From: JADGHX01 sp035760965
GTDB lineage: Bacteria; Pseudomonadota; Gammaproteobacteria; Steroidobacterales; Steroidobacteraceae
Assembly (NCBI GenBank): GCA_035760965.1
Contig: DASTRY010000082.1
Span: 1 to 26,032 of the forward strand
Direction: 5' to 3'
Length of the DNA: 26,032 nucleotides
The notes below the pieces were generated by a model. That model was not told the origin of the DNA, searched no databases, and was given only the letters and a program-made list of their open reading frames with translations. Both the position numbers and the translations under genes were made by a program. Shown piece after piece: positions 14,408 to 21,551 of this stretch; within the stretch, counting starts at the first letter, position 1; every line of letters begins with the position of its first letter.

Positions 14408-17095
14408 ATGAAGGTCGAGCGCGGATTCGTGAGCTGGTTCACGCGCGGCGGGATCGCCGTCGCGCTCGCGGGCGCACTCATCGGGTGCAGCGGCGGCGGC
14501 AGCGTCAACGTCGGGAGCGGGCAGACGCCCGACCCCGCGACCGTCGACTTCCCGATCTTCTATGTGAAGCGCACCATCCCGCAGGCCACCGACGACCTGC
14601 GCCAGCTGCGGGACGCCCTCCCCAAGGCCGACCTCTACAAGCGCGACCGCGCGGCCCCGAGCGCCATCGAGACGAACATCACCGCGCGGCTTGCGACCAA
14701 GGATACGGACGTCTTCGACGTCAAGGACGTGGATGTTTCGCTAGACGGCAAGAAGGTCGTCTTCGCGCTCCGCGGCCCGCTGCGGATGAACCAGGACGAG
14801 AAGGACCCGCCGACCTGGCAGATCTGGGAATACACCATCGCGAGCGACGACCTGCATCGCGTCATCAAGTCCGACGTGACGGCGAACGAGGCGAATGACG
14901 TCTCCCCGCATTACCTGCCGGACGGCCGCATCGTGTTCTCCTCGACGCGCCAGCGTTCGTCCAAGGCCATTCTGCTCGACGAGAACAAGCCGCAGTTCGA
15001 GGCGCAGACCGACGATCGCAGCGAATCCGCATTCGTGCTGCACGTCATGCAACCCGACGGCACCGACATCAAGCAGATCTCCTTCAACCAGAGCAGCGAC
15101 CGCGACGCGACCGTCCTCTCGAGCGGGCGCATCGCGTGGAGCCGCTGGGACCACGCGCCCGGCAACGACGGCATTCATTTATATACGTCCAACCCGGACG
15201 GCACGGACCTGCAGCTCCTCTACGGCGCCAATAGTCACAACACCGGCACGCCGCAGGCGAACGGCCAGCCGAGCATCATCCAGTTCGTGCACCCGCGCGA
15301 GATGATGGACGGGCGCATCCTGACGATCGTCCGCCCGTACACCAACGTCGATTTCGGCGGCGATCTCGTGATCATCGATACCAAGACGTACGTCGAGAAC
15401 ACGCAACCGGTGCTCGCGAGCGCCGGCATGAGCGGCCCGGCGCAGACGCGCGCGACCACGAACGACGTCCGCACCATCCCCGGCCCCTCGCCCGGCGGCC
15501 GCTTCAACTCGGCGTATCCTTTGTGGGACGGCACGGGCCGCATCCTCACGAGCTGGACGCAGTGCCGCCTGCTCGACGACGCGACGGCCACCATCGTCCC
15601 GTGCACCGATTCGCGCCTCTCGGACCCCAACGCCAAGGTCGGCCCGCCGATCTACAGCGTGTGGATGTTCGATCCGAACCAGAACACGTTCCTGCCGATC
15701 ATGACGCCGACCGAGGACGTCATGATCACGGACGTCGTCGCGGCCCAGCCGCGCGCGACGCTGCCGCCCGTGATCCTCGACAAGACGGCGCCCGGCGATC
15801 TCGACGCGGACTTCGTGAGCCAGTCGGTCGGCGTGCTCGACATCAAGAGCGTCTACGACTTCGACGGCGTCGACACCGCGACCCCGAACCTCGCGACGGT
15901 TGCGAACCCGCAGCTGCGCACGGCCGATCAGCGCCCCGCGCGCTTCCTGCGCATCGAGAAGGCGGTGTCGCAGCCCGACCGTGACGTCCGCGACATCGAC
16001 AACGCGGCGTTCGGCGTCACCGGCTACATGCGGGAAATCCTCGGCTACGCGCCCATCGAGCCGGACGGCTCGGTCAAGGTGAAAGTGCCGGCGAACGTGG
16101 CGTTCCAGATCAGCGTGCTGGACGCGAACGGCCGGCGCATCTCGCCCTCCCACAACAACTGGCTGCAAGTGCGGCCAGGCGAGGTGCTGACGTGCAACGG
16201 TTGCCATCAGCCCGCGACGGCGCAGAACCCGCGTTCGCACGGGCGCAAGGACCTGTTCAATGCGGTGAACAAGGGCGCCTCGTCCGACGGCCAGGCGTTC
16301 CCCGGCGCCAATCCCGCGCTCTCGCCCAGCATGGGCGAAACGATGGCGGAGACGCGTGCCCGCCTGAGCTGCGCGAACGACACGCCGCGGTGCTTCGCGA
16401 TGAATCTGAGCGTGCACCTGCTCTTCACCGACGAATGGAGCAACCCGCCGGGTCGCGACGCGCCGATCAGCCTGCGCTACGACGATCCCTCGATCCCGGC
16501 GAGCCCCGCGGTGCCGGCGACGTGCGTCACCACCTGGAGCGCGACGTGCCGGATCATCATCAACTACGTCCAGCACATCCAGCCGCTGTGGGACAAGGAT
16601 CGCACCGTCGATGCGGACAACGACGGCATGCCGGATCTCGATCCGGTCACGAACCTGCCCATCAATCACAAGTGCACGATCTGTCACGGGCCGGTCGATG
16701 CGGCCGGCGCCGCGCAGGTCCCCGCGGGCCAGCTCGATCTCACGAATGTCGCTTCCGACGAACAGCCCCTGCAGTTGCGCTCGTATCGCGAACTCTTTTT
16801 CAGTGATAATGAGCAGGAGTTGGTCGGGGGCGCGCTGCAGGACCGGTTGGTTCCCGGTCCGCCGGACGAGAACGGCAATCCGACTCAGGTGACGGTGGCT
16901 GTGGGGCCCTACCTGAACGCGGGCAGCGCGCGAGGCGGGCTCTCGAATGCGTTCTTGAGTCGGTTCGCCGCAGGGGCGGCGTCGACGCATGCAGGCTGGA
17001 TGAGCCCGGCCGAGCTGCGCTTGCTATCAGAGTGGCTGGATATTGGGGCACAGTACTTCAACAATCCGTTCGACCCGGCTGTGCCGCTCAATTGA
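14408..17095 (+). CDS. HzsA-related di-heme lipoprotein with TolB/PD40 propeller
   Basis: An 895-aa lipoprotein precursor: lipobox LIGC at Cys27, then SGGGS. Residues about 90-520 look like a beta-propeller with TolB/PD40-type blades (DVDVSLDGKKVVFALRG, SPHYLPDGRIVFSSTRQ, VLSSGRIAWSRWD). Around 555-600 comes the segment typical of the middle domain of hydrazine synthase alpha subunit relatives: EPDGSVKVKVPANVAFQISV, then LQVRPGEVLTCNGCH with heme site CNGCH at 596-600. A second heme site, CTICH (756-760), lies in a C-terminal cytochrome domain. HzsA-related genes are widespread outside anammox bacteria and their substrates are mostly unknown; nothing here argues for hydrazine synthesis, as no beta/gamma subunit is present. 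ATG at 14408 has GGGAG 9 nt upstream. The SH3b/beta-barrel gene starts 10 nt after its stop. Confidence 0.87.
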   Translation: MKVERGFVSWFTRGGIAVALAGALIGCSGGGSVNVGSGQTPDPATVDFPIFYVKRTIPQATDDLRQLRDALPKADLYKRDRAAPSAIETNITARLATKDTDVFDVKDVDVSLDGKKVVFALRGPLRMNQDEKDPPTWQIWEYTIASDDLHRVIKSDVTANEANDVSPHYLPDGRIVFSSTRQRSSKAILLDENKPQFEAQTDDRSESAFVLHVMQPDGTDIKQISFNQSSDRDATVLSSGRIAWSRWDHAPGNDGIHLYTSNPDGTDLQLLYGANSHNTGTPQANGQPSIIQFVHPREMMDGRILTIVRPYTNVDFGGDLVIIDTKTYVENTQPVLASAGMSGPAQTRATTNDVRTIPGPSPGGRFNSAYPLWDGTGRILTSWTQCRLLDDATATIVPCTDSRLSDPNAKVGPPIYSVWMFDPNQNTFLPIMTPTEDVMITDVVAAQPRATLPPVILDKTAPGDLDADFVSQSVGVLDIKSVYDFDGVDTATPNLATVANPQLRTADQRPARFLRIEKAVSQPDRDVRDIDNAAFGVTGYMREILGYAPIEPDGSVKVKVPANVAFQISVLDANGRRISPSHNNWLQVRPGEVLTCNGCHQPATAQNPRSHGRKDLFNAVNKGASSDGQAFPGANPALSPSMGETMAETRARLSCANDTPRCFAMNLSVHLLFTDEWSNPPGRDAPISLRYDDPSIPASPAVPATCVTTWSATCRIIINYVQHIQPLWDKDRTVDADNDGMPDLDPVTNLPINHKCTICHGPVDAAGAAQVPAGQLDLTNVASDEQPLQLRSYRELFFSDNEQELVGGALQDRLVPGPPDENGNPTQVTVAVGPYLNAGSARGGLSNAFLSRFAAGAASTHAGWMSPAELRLLSEWLDIGAQYFNNPFDPAVPLN

Positions 17096-17105
17096 TGGGA
17101 GCGTC

Positions 17106-17855
17106 TTGCAACGCTTCAGGCCCGCCAGTCTCCTCCTCCTGCTACTTCCTCTGCTTGCCGCACCCATGGTGTGCGGCGCGAGGGAGTATTTGCAGGTCTT
17201 CGTCACGGAGCCGTATCTCGAGCTGCGAACCGGCCCGGGCCGCGGCTATCCGGTCACGCAGGTGGTGCCGCGCGAGGAGAGTGTCGAGATCCTCAAGCGC
17301 CGCACCGACTACTTCAAAGTGCGCACCGAGCGCGGCATCGAAGGCTGGGCCTCGCAGCAGGACATGCAGAAGGTCGTCCTCGCCGACGGCACGCCGTTCA
17401 CCTTCCCGCTCGGGGATCGCGCCGGGTTCACCTCGCACCGGATCGAGGGCGGCATTTTCGCCGGCGATTACAGCGGCGCGACGCTCATCTCCGGCTACGG
17501 CTCGTTCTCCTTCAACTCGCAGCTCGCCGTGGAGCTCTCCGTCGGCCAGTTCCTCGGCAATGCCTCGAATGGAACGGTGGCGGACCTCGGTCTAACGCAT
17601 GTCTTCGTGCCCGAGTGGCGGCTGTCGCCGTTCGTCATGCTCGGCACGGGTCTCGTGCACATCGAGCCCAAAGCGACGCTCGTGTTGCCGTCGGACCGCA
17701 CCGATCAAACGGCGTACGTCGGCGGCGGCGTGCGCTTCTATCTCACCCGCCGCTTCTTCGTGCGTGGGGAGTACAAGCAGCACATCGTGTTCACGAGCCG
17801 CAACGACAACGACAAGGTGGACGAATGGAAACTGGGCTTCGCATTCTTTTTCTGA
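17106..17855 (+). CDS. SH3b-domain outer-membrane beta-barrel protein (TTG start)
   Basis: A 249-aa exported protein. No suitable ATG exists before the signal peptide; TTG at 17106, with GGGAG four bases in front, gives a standard signal (MQRFRPASLLLLLLPLLAAP ending near CGA). Residues about 27-90 form a bacterial SH3 domain: LELRTGPGRGYPVTQVVP, then KRRTDYFKVRTERGIEGWAS. From about 105 to the end are alternating strands typical of a small beta-barrel (GSFSFNSQLAVELSVGQFL, AYVGGGVRFYLTRRFFVRGE), ending in aromatic KLGFAFFF, a good BAM signal. It follows the HzsA-like gene by 10 nt and overlaps the next beta-barrel gene by 31 nt. It is probably an outer-membrane part whose SH3b domain touches peptidoglycan or a periplasmic partner. 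I recall similar barrels in myxobacteria. Confidence 0.85.
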   Translation: MQRFRPASLLLLLLPLLAAPMVCGAREYLQVFVTEPYLELRTGPGRGYPVTQVVPREESVEILKRRTDYFKVRTERGIEGWASQQDMQKVVLADGTPFTFPLGDRAGFTSHRIEGGIFAGDYSGATLISGYGSFSFNSQLAVELSVGQFLGNASNGTVADLGLTHVFVPEWRLSPFVMLGTGLVHIEPKATLVLPSDRTDQTAYVGGGVRFYLTRRFFVRGEYKQHIVFTSRNDNDKVDEWKLGFAFFF

Positions 17856-18547
17856 GCGCGCTGGCCGCGCTCTCCGGATGCCAGTCGTTCCGCAACTGGA
17901 CCGAGCAGCGGCAGGAGCGGCGCGAAGAGCGCCAGGAGGAATCGCGCGAGCAGGCCGCGCAGGCCGCGAGCGAGGAGACCGAACAGGCCCCGCCGCGCGT
18001 CATCGAGCCCGAGGTCGAACGGCGCAAGGTGACCGTGCCGAAGATCGACAGCGAGAACGTCGAGCTCGGCGGGGTGTTCGGCGCGCTCTCGATCGAGGAT
18101 TTCGGCACCAACGCCGTGTATGGCGTCACGGCGGCCTATCACGTGACGGAAGACTTCTTTTTCCAGGCGGAAGCGGGCCGCTCCGAGGCCGGGAAAACCA
18201 GCTTCGAGACGCTCGGCGGCAACGTCCAGCTCCTTGTAGGCGATGAGAGGCGCTTCAAGTATTACAACCTCGCCCTCGGCTATAACTTCCTGCCTGGCGA
18301 GGTCTTTCTCGGTCGCGGCCGCGCCATGACGAGTAGCTTCTATCTGCTGGGCGGAATCGGCAGCGTCGATTTCGCCGGCGACCAGAAGTTCGCGGTGAGT
18401 TTCGGCGCAGGCTTCCGCGTGCTGCCGACGGACTGGCTGGCGATCCACATCCGCATGCAGGATCGCGTGTTCGACTCGGACCTCCTGGGCGAGAGCAAGC
18501 TCACCAACAACTTGGAAGCGAACATCGGTCTGACCGTCTTCTTCTGA
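17825..18547 (+). CDS. Lipoprotein-type outer-membrane beta-barrel domain protein
   Basis: A 240-aa protein with a probable lipobox, LSGC at Cys19, a charged Glu/Gln/Arg stretch at about 23-50 (EQRQERREERQEESREQAAQ, probably helical), a linker with ERRKVTVPKID, then a beta-barrel of about 165 residues, ending in aromatic LTVFF. The barrel resembles that of the preceding SH3b protein in layout (GVTAAYHVTEDFFFQAEAG, KFAVSFGAGFRVLPTDWLAI), so the two may be distant paralogues. The start ATG at 17825 lies inside the end of the preceding gene (31-nt overlap) with AAGGTGG just upstream; the same frame stays open much further back but that part is antisense-like shadow. A lipid anchor plus a barrel on one chain is uncommon and is noted as a finding. 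Role unknown, probably an envelope complex part. Confidence 0.84.
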   Translation: METGLRILFLSALAALSGCQSFRNWTEQRQERREERQEESREQAAQAASEETEQAPPRVIEPEVERRKVTVPKIDSENVELGGVFGALSIEDFGTNAVYGVTAAYHVTEDFFFQAEAGRSEAGKTSFETLGGNVQLLVGDERRFKYYNLALGYNFLPGEVFLGRGRAMTSSFYLLGGIGSVDFAGDQKFAVSFGAGFRVLPTDWLAIHIRMQDRVFDSDLLGESKLTNNLEANIGLTVFF

Positions 18548-18561
18548 GAGGAAGTCCGCAC

Positions 18562-19062
18562 ATGAAGTCGTCTTTCGCACGCATCGCCGTCCGTACCGCC
18601 GCCCTGCTGGCCGTGACGTTGCCGGCATTCGCCCTCTCGACGAGCGCCCCCGCGCCGCAGTTCTCGCTCACGGCGCGCGGCGGCAAGACGGTGAATCTCG
18701 CGCAGTTCAAGGGCCAGGTCGTGATGATCAATTTCTGGGCCACCTGGTGCGGGCCGTGCCGCCAGGAGATGCCGCTGCTCGAGAGCATCTACAAGAAGTA
18801 CCACAAGATGGGCTTCACGCTGCTCGGCGTGAACGTCGAACCGGACGCGAAGCCGGCGGAGGAGTACCTGAAGGCGATCCCTGTCAGCTTTCCGATACTG
18901 TTCGACACCAAGAGCGAAGTGAGCAAGATGTACGAGGTGTCCGGCATGCCGAGCACCATCATTGTGGATCGGAAGGGCAACGTTCGCGTCATCCACCACG
19001 GCTACAAGCCGGGGGACGAGAACGAGTATCAGGACAGCATCCGTAAGCTGGTGCGCGAGTAA
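18562..19062 (+). CDS. TlpA-family periplasmic thioredoxin
   Basis: A 166-aa exported thioredoxin-fold protein. Signal peptide about residues 1-24, then APQFSLTARGGKTVNLAQF, the active site FWATWCGPC (Cys63, Cys66), and the cis-proline loop SGMPSTIIVDRKGNV. The length matches the TlpA/ResA type. Such proteins reduce disulfides in exported partners, for example apocytochrome c before heme attachment, or other cysteine proteins. Two uses fit the context: keeping CxxCH sites of the neighbouring cytochromes reduced, or acting on the Cys-Gly-Cys tail of the small lipoprotein encoded just downstream. Start ATG at 18562 follows AGAGGAAG. It lies 14 nt after the barrel lipoprotein gene and 24 nt before the DUF4266 gene. 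It differs from the CSSC redoxin at 7985 and has no retained anchor. Confidence 0.93.
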   Translation: MKSSFARIAVRTAALLAVTLPAFALSTSAPAPQFSLTARGGKTVNLAQFKGQVVMINFWATWCGPCRQEMPLLESIYKKYHKMGFTLLGVNVEPDAKPAEEYLKAIPVSFPILFDTKSEVSKMYEVSGMPSTIIVDRKGNVRVIHHGYKPGDENEYQDSIRKLVRE

Positions 19063-19086
19063 CGCGCCCGCGGGGAGGTGGGGAGC

Positions 19087-19314
19087 ATGCGAGTCATCCG
19101 AATTCTGCTGGCGCTCACGACACTCGTCGGGGCCACCGCATGCAGCCCCATCCAGCCGTGGGTGAAGCCGTTCGAGCGCGAGCATCTGGCGGACCCCATC
19201 ATGGCGTTCGACCGCAACCCGGTGTCCTCGGCCTATCTCGATCACGTGTTCGAGGCCCGTGAGGGCGCACGTGGGGCGAGCGGCAGCGCCGGCGGCGGTT
19301 GCGGCTGTAACTGA
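19087..19314 (+). CDS. DUF4266 small lipoprotein with C-terminal Cys-Gly-Cys
   Basis: A 75-aa protein. Signal and lipobox give Cys19 (GATAC then SPIQPW). The mature part, about 57 residues, contains WVKPFEREHLADPIMAF, a DHVFEAREGARGASG block and a glycine-rich end GGGCGCN. This is the DUF4266 pattern as I remember it, including the ending. The family is usually found immediately before a DUF3570 barrel gene, as here: the stop overlaps the next start as TGATG. The two tail cysteines (72, 74) could bind a metal, form a disulfide or be modified; the thioredoxin gene upstream is a natural partner. ATG at 19087 has GGAGGTGG in front. The function is unknown. Confidence 0.9.
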   Translation: MRVIRILLALTTLVGATACSPIQPWVKPFEREHLADPIMAFDRNPVSSAYLDHVFEAREGARGASGSAGGGCGCN

Positions 19315-20597
19315 TGGGCGCGATGCGAGCGTTGCGGCAGGCATACGGGCCGGCGACGGCGCGGCTGGCGCGCGCACTCCGGCGGGCTGGCACGGCCGGC
19401 CCGGCGGCCCTGCCCTTCCGCACCGTCGCGCGCACGGCGATCGTCGCGCTGGTCCTCGTTGCGCTGAATTCGACCGTGCCGGCGGGCGTGCTGCCCGAGG
19501 ATCGCGCCGACATCCTGTATCACCGCTATCAGGGCGGCGGCATCACGATCGACGGCCCCTCGGTGCTCATCCGCAAGAAGATCGGCGAGAGCTTCTCCGT
19601 CTCCGCCAATTACTACGTGGACATGGTGTCGTCCGCGTCCATCGACGTGAAGCTCTCGGCGAGCAAGTACAAGGAAGAGCGCAAGCAGAAGAGCGTCAGC
19701 GTCGACTATCTGCACAACAAGTCGACGTACAGCGTCGCCGTCATCGACAGCAAGGAATCCGACTACGTCGCCGACACGGCGGTATTCTCTTTGAGCCAGG
19801 ACATGTTCGGCGACCTCACCACGGTGTCGCTGAGCTACAAGCGCGGCTGGAACGACGTGTTCCGCAACGTGAAGCTCGCCGACGGCTCGAAGGTGCGCGA
19901 CCCGACGTTCGCCGACAACGCCGACAGCCGCGGCTACTCGGTCGGGCTGAGCCAGATCCTGACGCGCAATCTGATCCTCGGCCTGAATTACGAGGTCATC
20001 ACCGACGAGGGCTTCCTCAACAGCCCCTATCGCTCGGTGCGCTACGTCGACCCCGGCTCGCCCAAAGGCTTCAGTCTCGAGAAGGAAATCTACCCGCGCA
20101 CGCACACGAGCAACGCGGCCTCGGTGCGACTCAAGTACTACCTGCCGTACCGCGCGGCGCTCGACGGCCAGGGGCGCATCTACACGGATACCTGGGGCGT
20201 CGATGCGTGGAACGTCGATTTCACCTACACGCAGCCCGTGTGGAAGCGCTGGATCCTGGACGGGCACCTGCGCTACTACAAGCAGACCGCCGCCGACTTC
20301 TATTCCGACCTGTTCCCACGCGCGCAGAGCCAGAACTTCCTGGCGCGCGACAAGGAGCTCGCCACTTACGACGCGATCACGTTCGGCGCGCAGGCGACCT
20401 ACGACTTCCAGATTCCGCGCGTCCGCTGGATCCAGAAGAGCTCCGTGAGTGCCCGTCTCGAGCACATGATCATCCGCTATGACGATTTCCGGGACGCGAC
20501 GGTCACCGACCCCGCGAACGGCATCCTGGCGGGCGCGGAGCCCCTGTACAAGCTGAACGCGAACATCTTCCAGCTGTTCCTGTCCATCTATTTTTGA
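19314..20597 (+). CDS. DUF3570 outer-membrane beta-barrel protein
   Basis: A 427-aa protein of the DUF3570 family. After a long basic N-terminus (about 37 residues) and a hydrophobic stretch (TAIVALVLVALNSTVPAG), the mature protein opens with LPEDRADILYHRYQGGGITI and SVSANYYVDMVSSASIDV, which are typical of the family. Many amphipathic strands follow, and it ends in FQLFLSIYF with a terminal Phe, as expected for BAM-assembled barrels. It presumably forms an outer-membrane barrel; ligand and role are unknown. The ATG at 19314 overlaps the DUF4266 stop by 1 nt; a second ATG at 19323 would shorten the odd N-terminus slightly. In other genomes I recall DUF3570/DUF4266 also next to an FAD:protein FMN transferase gene; none is seen here. 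Confidence 0.9.
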   Translation: MGAMRALRQAYGPATARLARALRRAGTAGPAALPFRTVARTAIVALVLVALNSTVPAGVLPEDRADILYHRYQGGGITIDGPSVLIRKKIGESFSVSANYYVDMVSSASIDVKLSASKYKEERKQKSVSVDYLHNKSTYSVAVIDSKESDYVADTAVFSLSQDMFGDLTTVSLSYKRGWNDVFRNVKLADGSKVRDPTFADNADSRGYSVGLSQILTRNLILGLNYEVITDEGFLNSPYRSVRYVDPGSPKGFSLEKEIYPRTHTSNAASVRLKYYLPYRAALDGQGRIYTDTWGVDAWNVDFTYTQPVWKRWILDGHLRYYKQTAADFYSDLFPRAQSQNFLARDKELATYDAITFGAQATYDFQIPRVRWIQKSSVSARLEHMIIRYDDFRDATVTDPANGILAGAEPLYKLNANIFQLFLSIYF

Positions 20598-20608
20598 TCG
20601 TAATTTCA

Positions 20609-20641
20609 GGTCGCAAGCCCGCGTGAGTTAAGCTTGCGACC
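20609..20641. terminator. Perfect 10-bp inverted repeat after the DUF3570 gene
   Basis: GGTCGCAAGC (20609-20618) pairs perfectly with GCTTGCGACC (20632-20641) across a 13-nt loop. It sits 12 nt after the DUF3570 stop and 40 nt before the SYLF gene. A second, bulged hairpin (CGCCT...GCTG-A-CAGC-AGGCG) follows directly, to about 20661. There is no T-run. It could end the upstream operon, or be a protein-binding dyad or leader structure for the SYLF gene. Confidence 0.5.
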
Positions 20642-20680
20642 GCCTGTGCTGACAGCAGGCGACACGAATAGGGGATACGC

Positions 20681-21544
20681 ATGCGCAATCGCGTCGCGCT
20701 TTCCGCGTTGCTGACGGGACTCGCGTTCTTTTTCACCGCCTCTTACGCCCACGCACAAGCTCGCGAGGAGGGGCGTCTCCTGATGGCGACCCAGGTGCTG
20801 GAGGAAATCCGCTCCTCGCGTGACCAATTCATTCCGGACCGGCTGCTCGATCGCGCGTACGGCATCGTGGTGGTGCCGAGCGTGACGAAAGTGGCGTTCA
20901 TCGCCGGCGGCCGCTGGGGCAAGGGCGCCATGGTCGTGCGCGACAAGAACGGCAATTTCACGAGCCCCGTCTTCATCAACCTCGCCGGCGCGAGCATCGG
21001 CTGGCAATGGGGCGGGCAATCGACGGACATCGTCCTCGTGTTCACCACTCGCAAGGGCATCGAGGGCATCACGGGAGGCAAGCTCACGCTGGGCGCGGAT
21101 GCGTCCGTCGCGGCAGGCCCGGTCGGACGCTCCGCGTCCGCTGCGACCGATCAGAACTTCGCGGCCGAGGTGTACTCGTACTCGCGCTCGCGCGGCCTGT
21201 TCGCCGGGATCGCCCTCGACGGCACCTCGATCAGCGTGGACAGCAAGGCCAACGCGGCCTACTACCGCAAGCCCGGCGTCATGGCTTCGGACATCCTGAA
21301 TGGCACCGTCACGACGACGGACGACACGGCGCGCCGCTTCCTGGCCGCGGTGGCCACCAGCACGTCGCCCATGCCCGCGGCGGGCAGCAGCACGACACCG
21401 CCCGCGTCCGCGTCGACCTCCACGTCGTCGCCGAGCGGCACGGCGGTGAGCGAAGCGCCTGCGGGCGGCCCGCATGCGCCGGCCTCCACGGAAGCACGCA
21501 CCTTCCCGATGGAAGACCCGAAGCCGGGCGCCGAGCCGAAGTGA
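20681..21544 (+). CDS. SYLF (YSC84-like) lipid-binding domain protein
   Basis: A 287-aa exported protein. The signal peptide ends about residue 26 (ASYAHAQA). Residues about 33-225 are a SYLF domain: LDRAYGIVVVPSVTKVAFI, then GGRWGKGAMVVRD, a GASIGWQWGGQSTDIVLVF block, and YSYSRSRGLFAGIALDGTSI. In eukaryotes SYLF domains bind phosphoinositides; bacterial members are exported and their ligand is unclear, possibly phospholipid. A Ser/Thr/Pro-rich tail of about 60 residues follows. ATG at 20681 is preceded by AGGGG. It is separated from the DUF3570 gene by hairpins, so it is perhaps a separate unit. It runs toward the methyltransferase gene, with only 7 nt between stops. Confidence 0.92.
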   Translation: MRNRVALSALLTGLAFFFTASYAHAQAREEGRLLMATQVLEEIRSSRDQFIPDRLLDRAYGIVVVPSVTKVAFIAGGRWGKGAMVVRDKNGNFTSPVFINLAGASIGWQWGGQSTDIVLVFTTRKGIEGITGGKLTLGADASVAAGPVGRSASAATDQNFAAEVYSYSRSRGLFAGIALDGTSISVDSKANAAYYRKPGVMASDILNGTVTTTDDTARRFLAAVATSTSPMPAAGSSTTPPASASTSTSSPSGTAVSEAPAGGPHAPASTEARTFPMEDPKPGAEPK

Positions 21545-21551
21545 GCGCGCG

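Noticed and set aside
15179..16990. 603-codon minus-strand frame opposite the HzsA-like gene
   Set aside because: Same kind of shadow; the plus strand has PD40 blades and two CxxCH sites.
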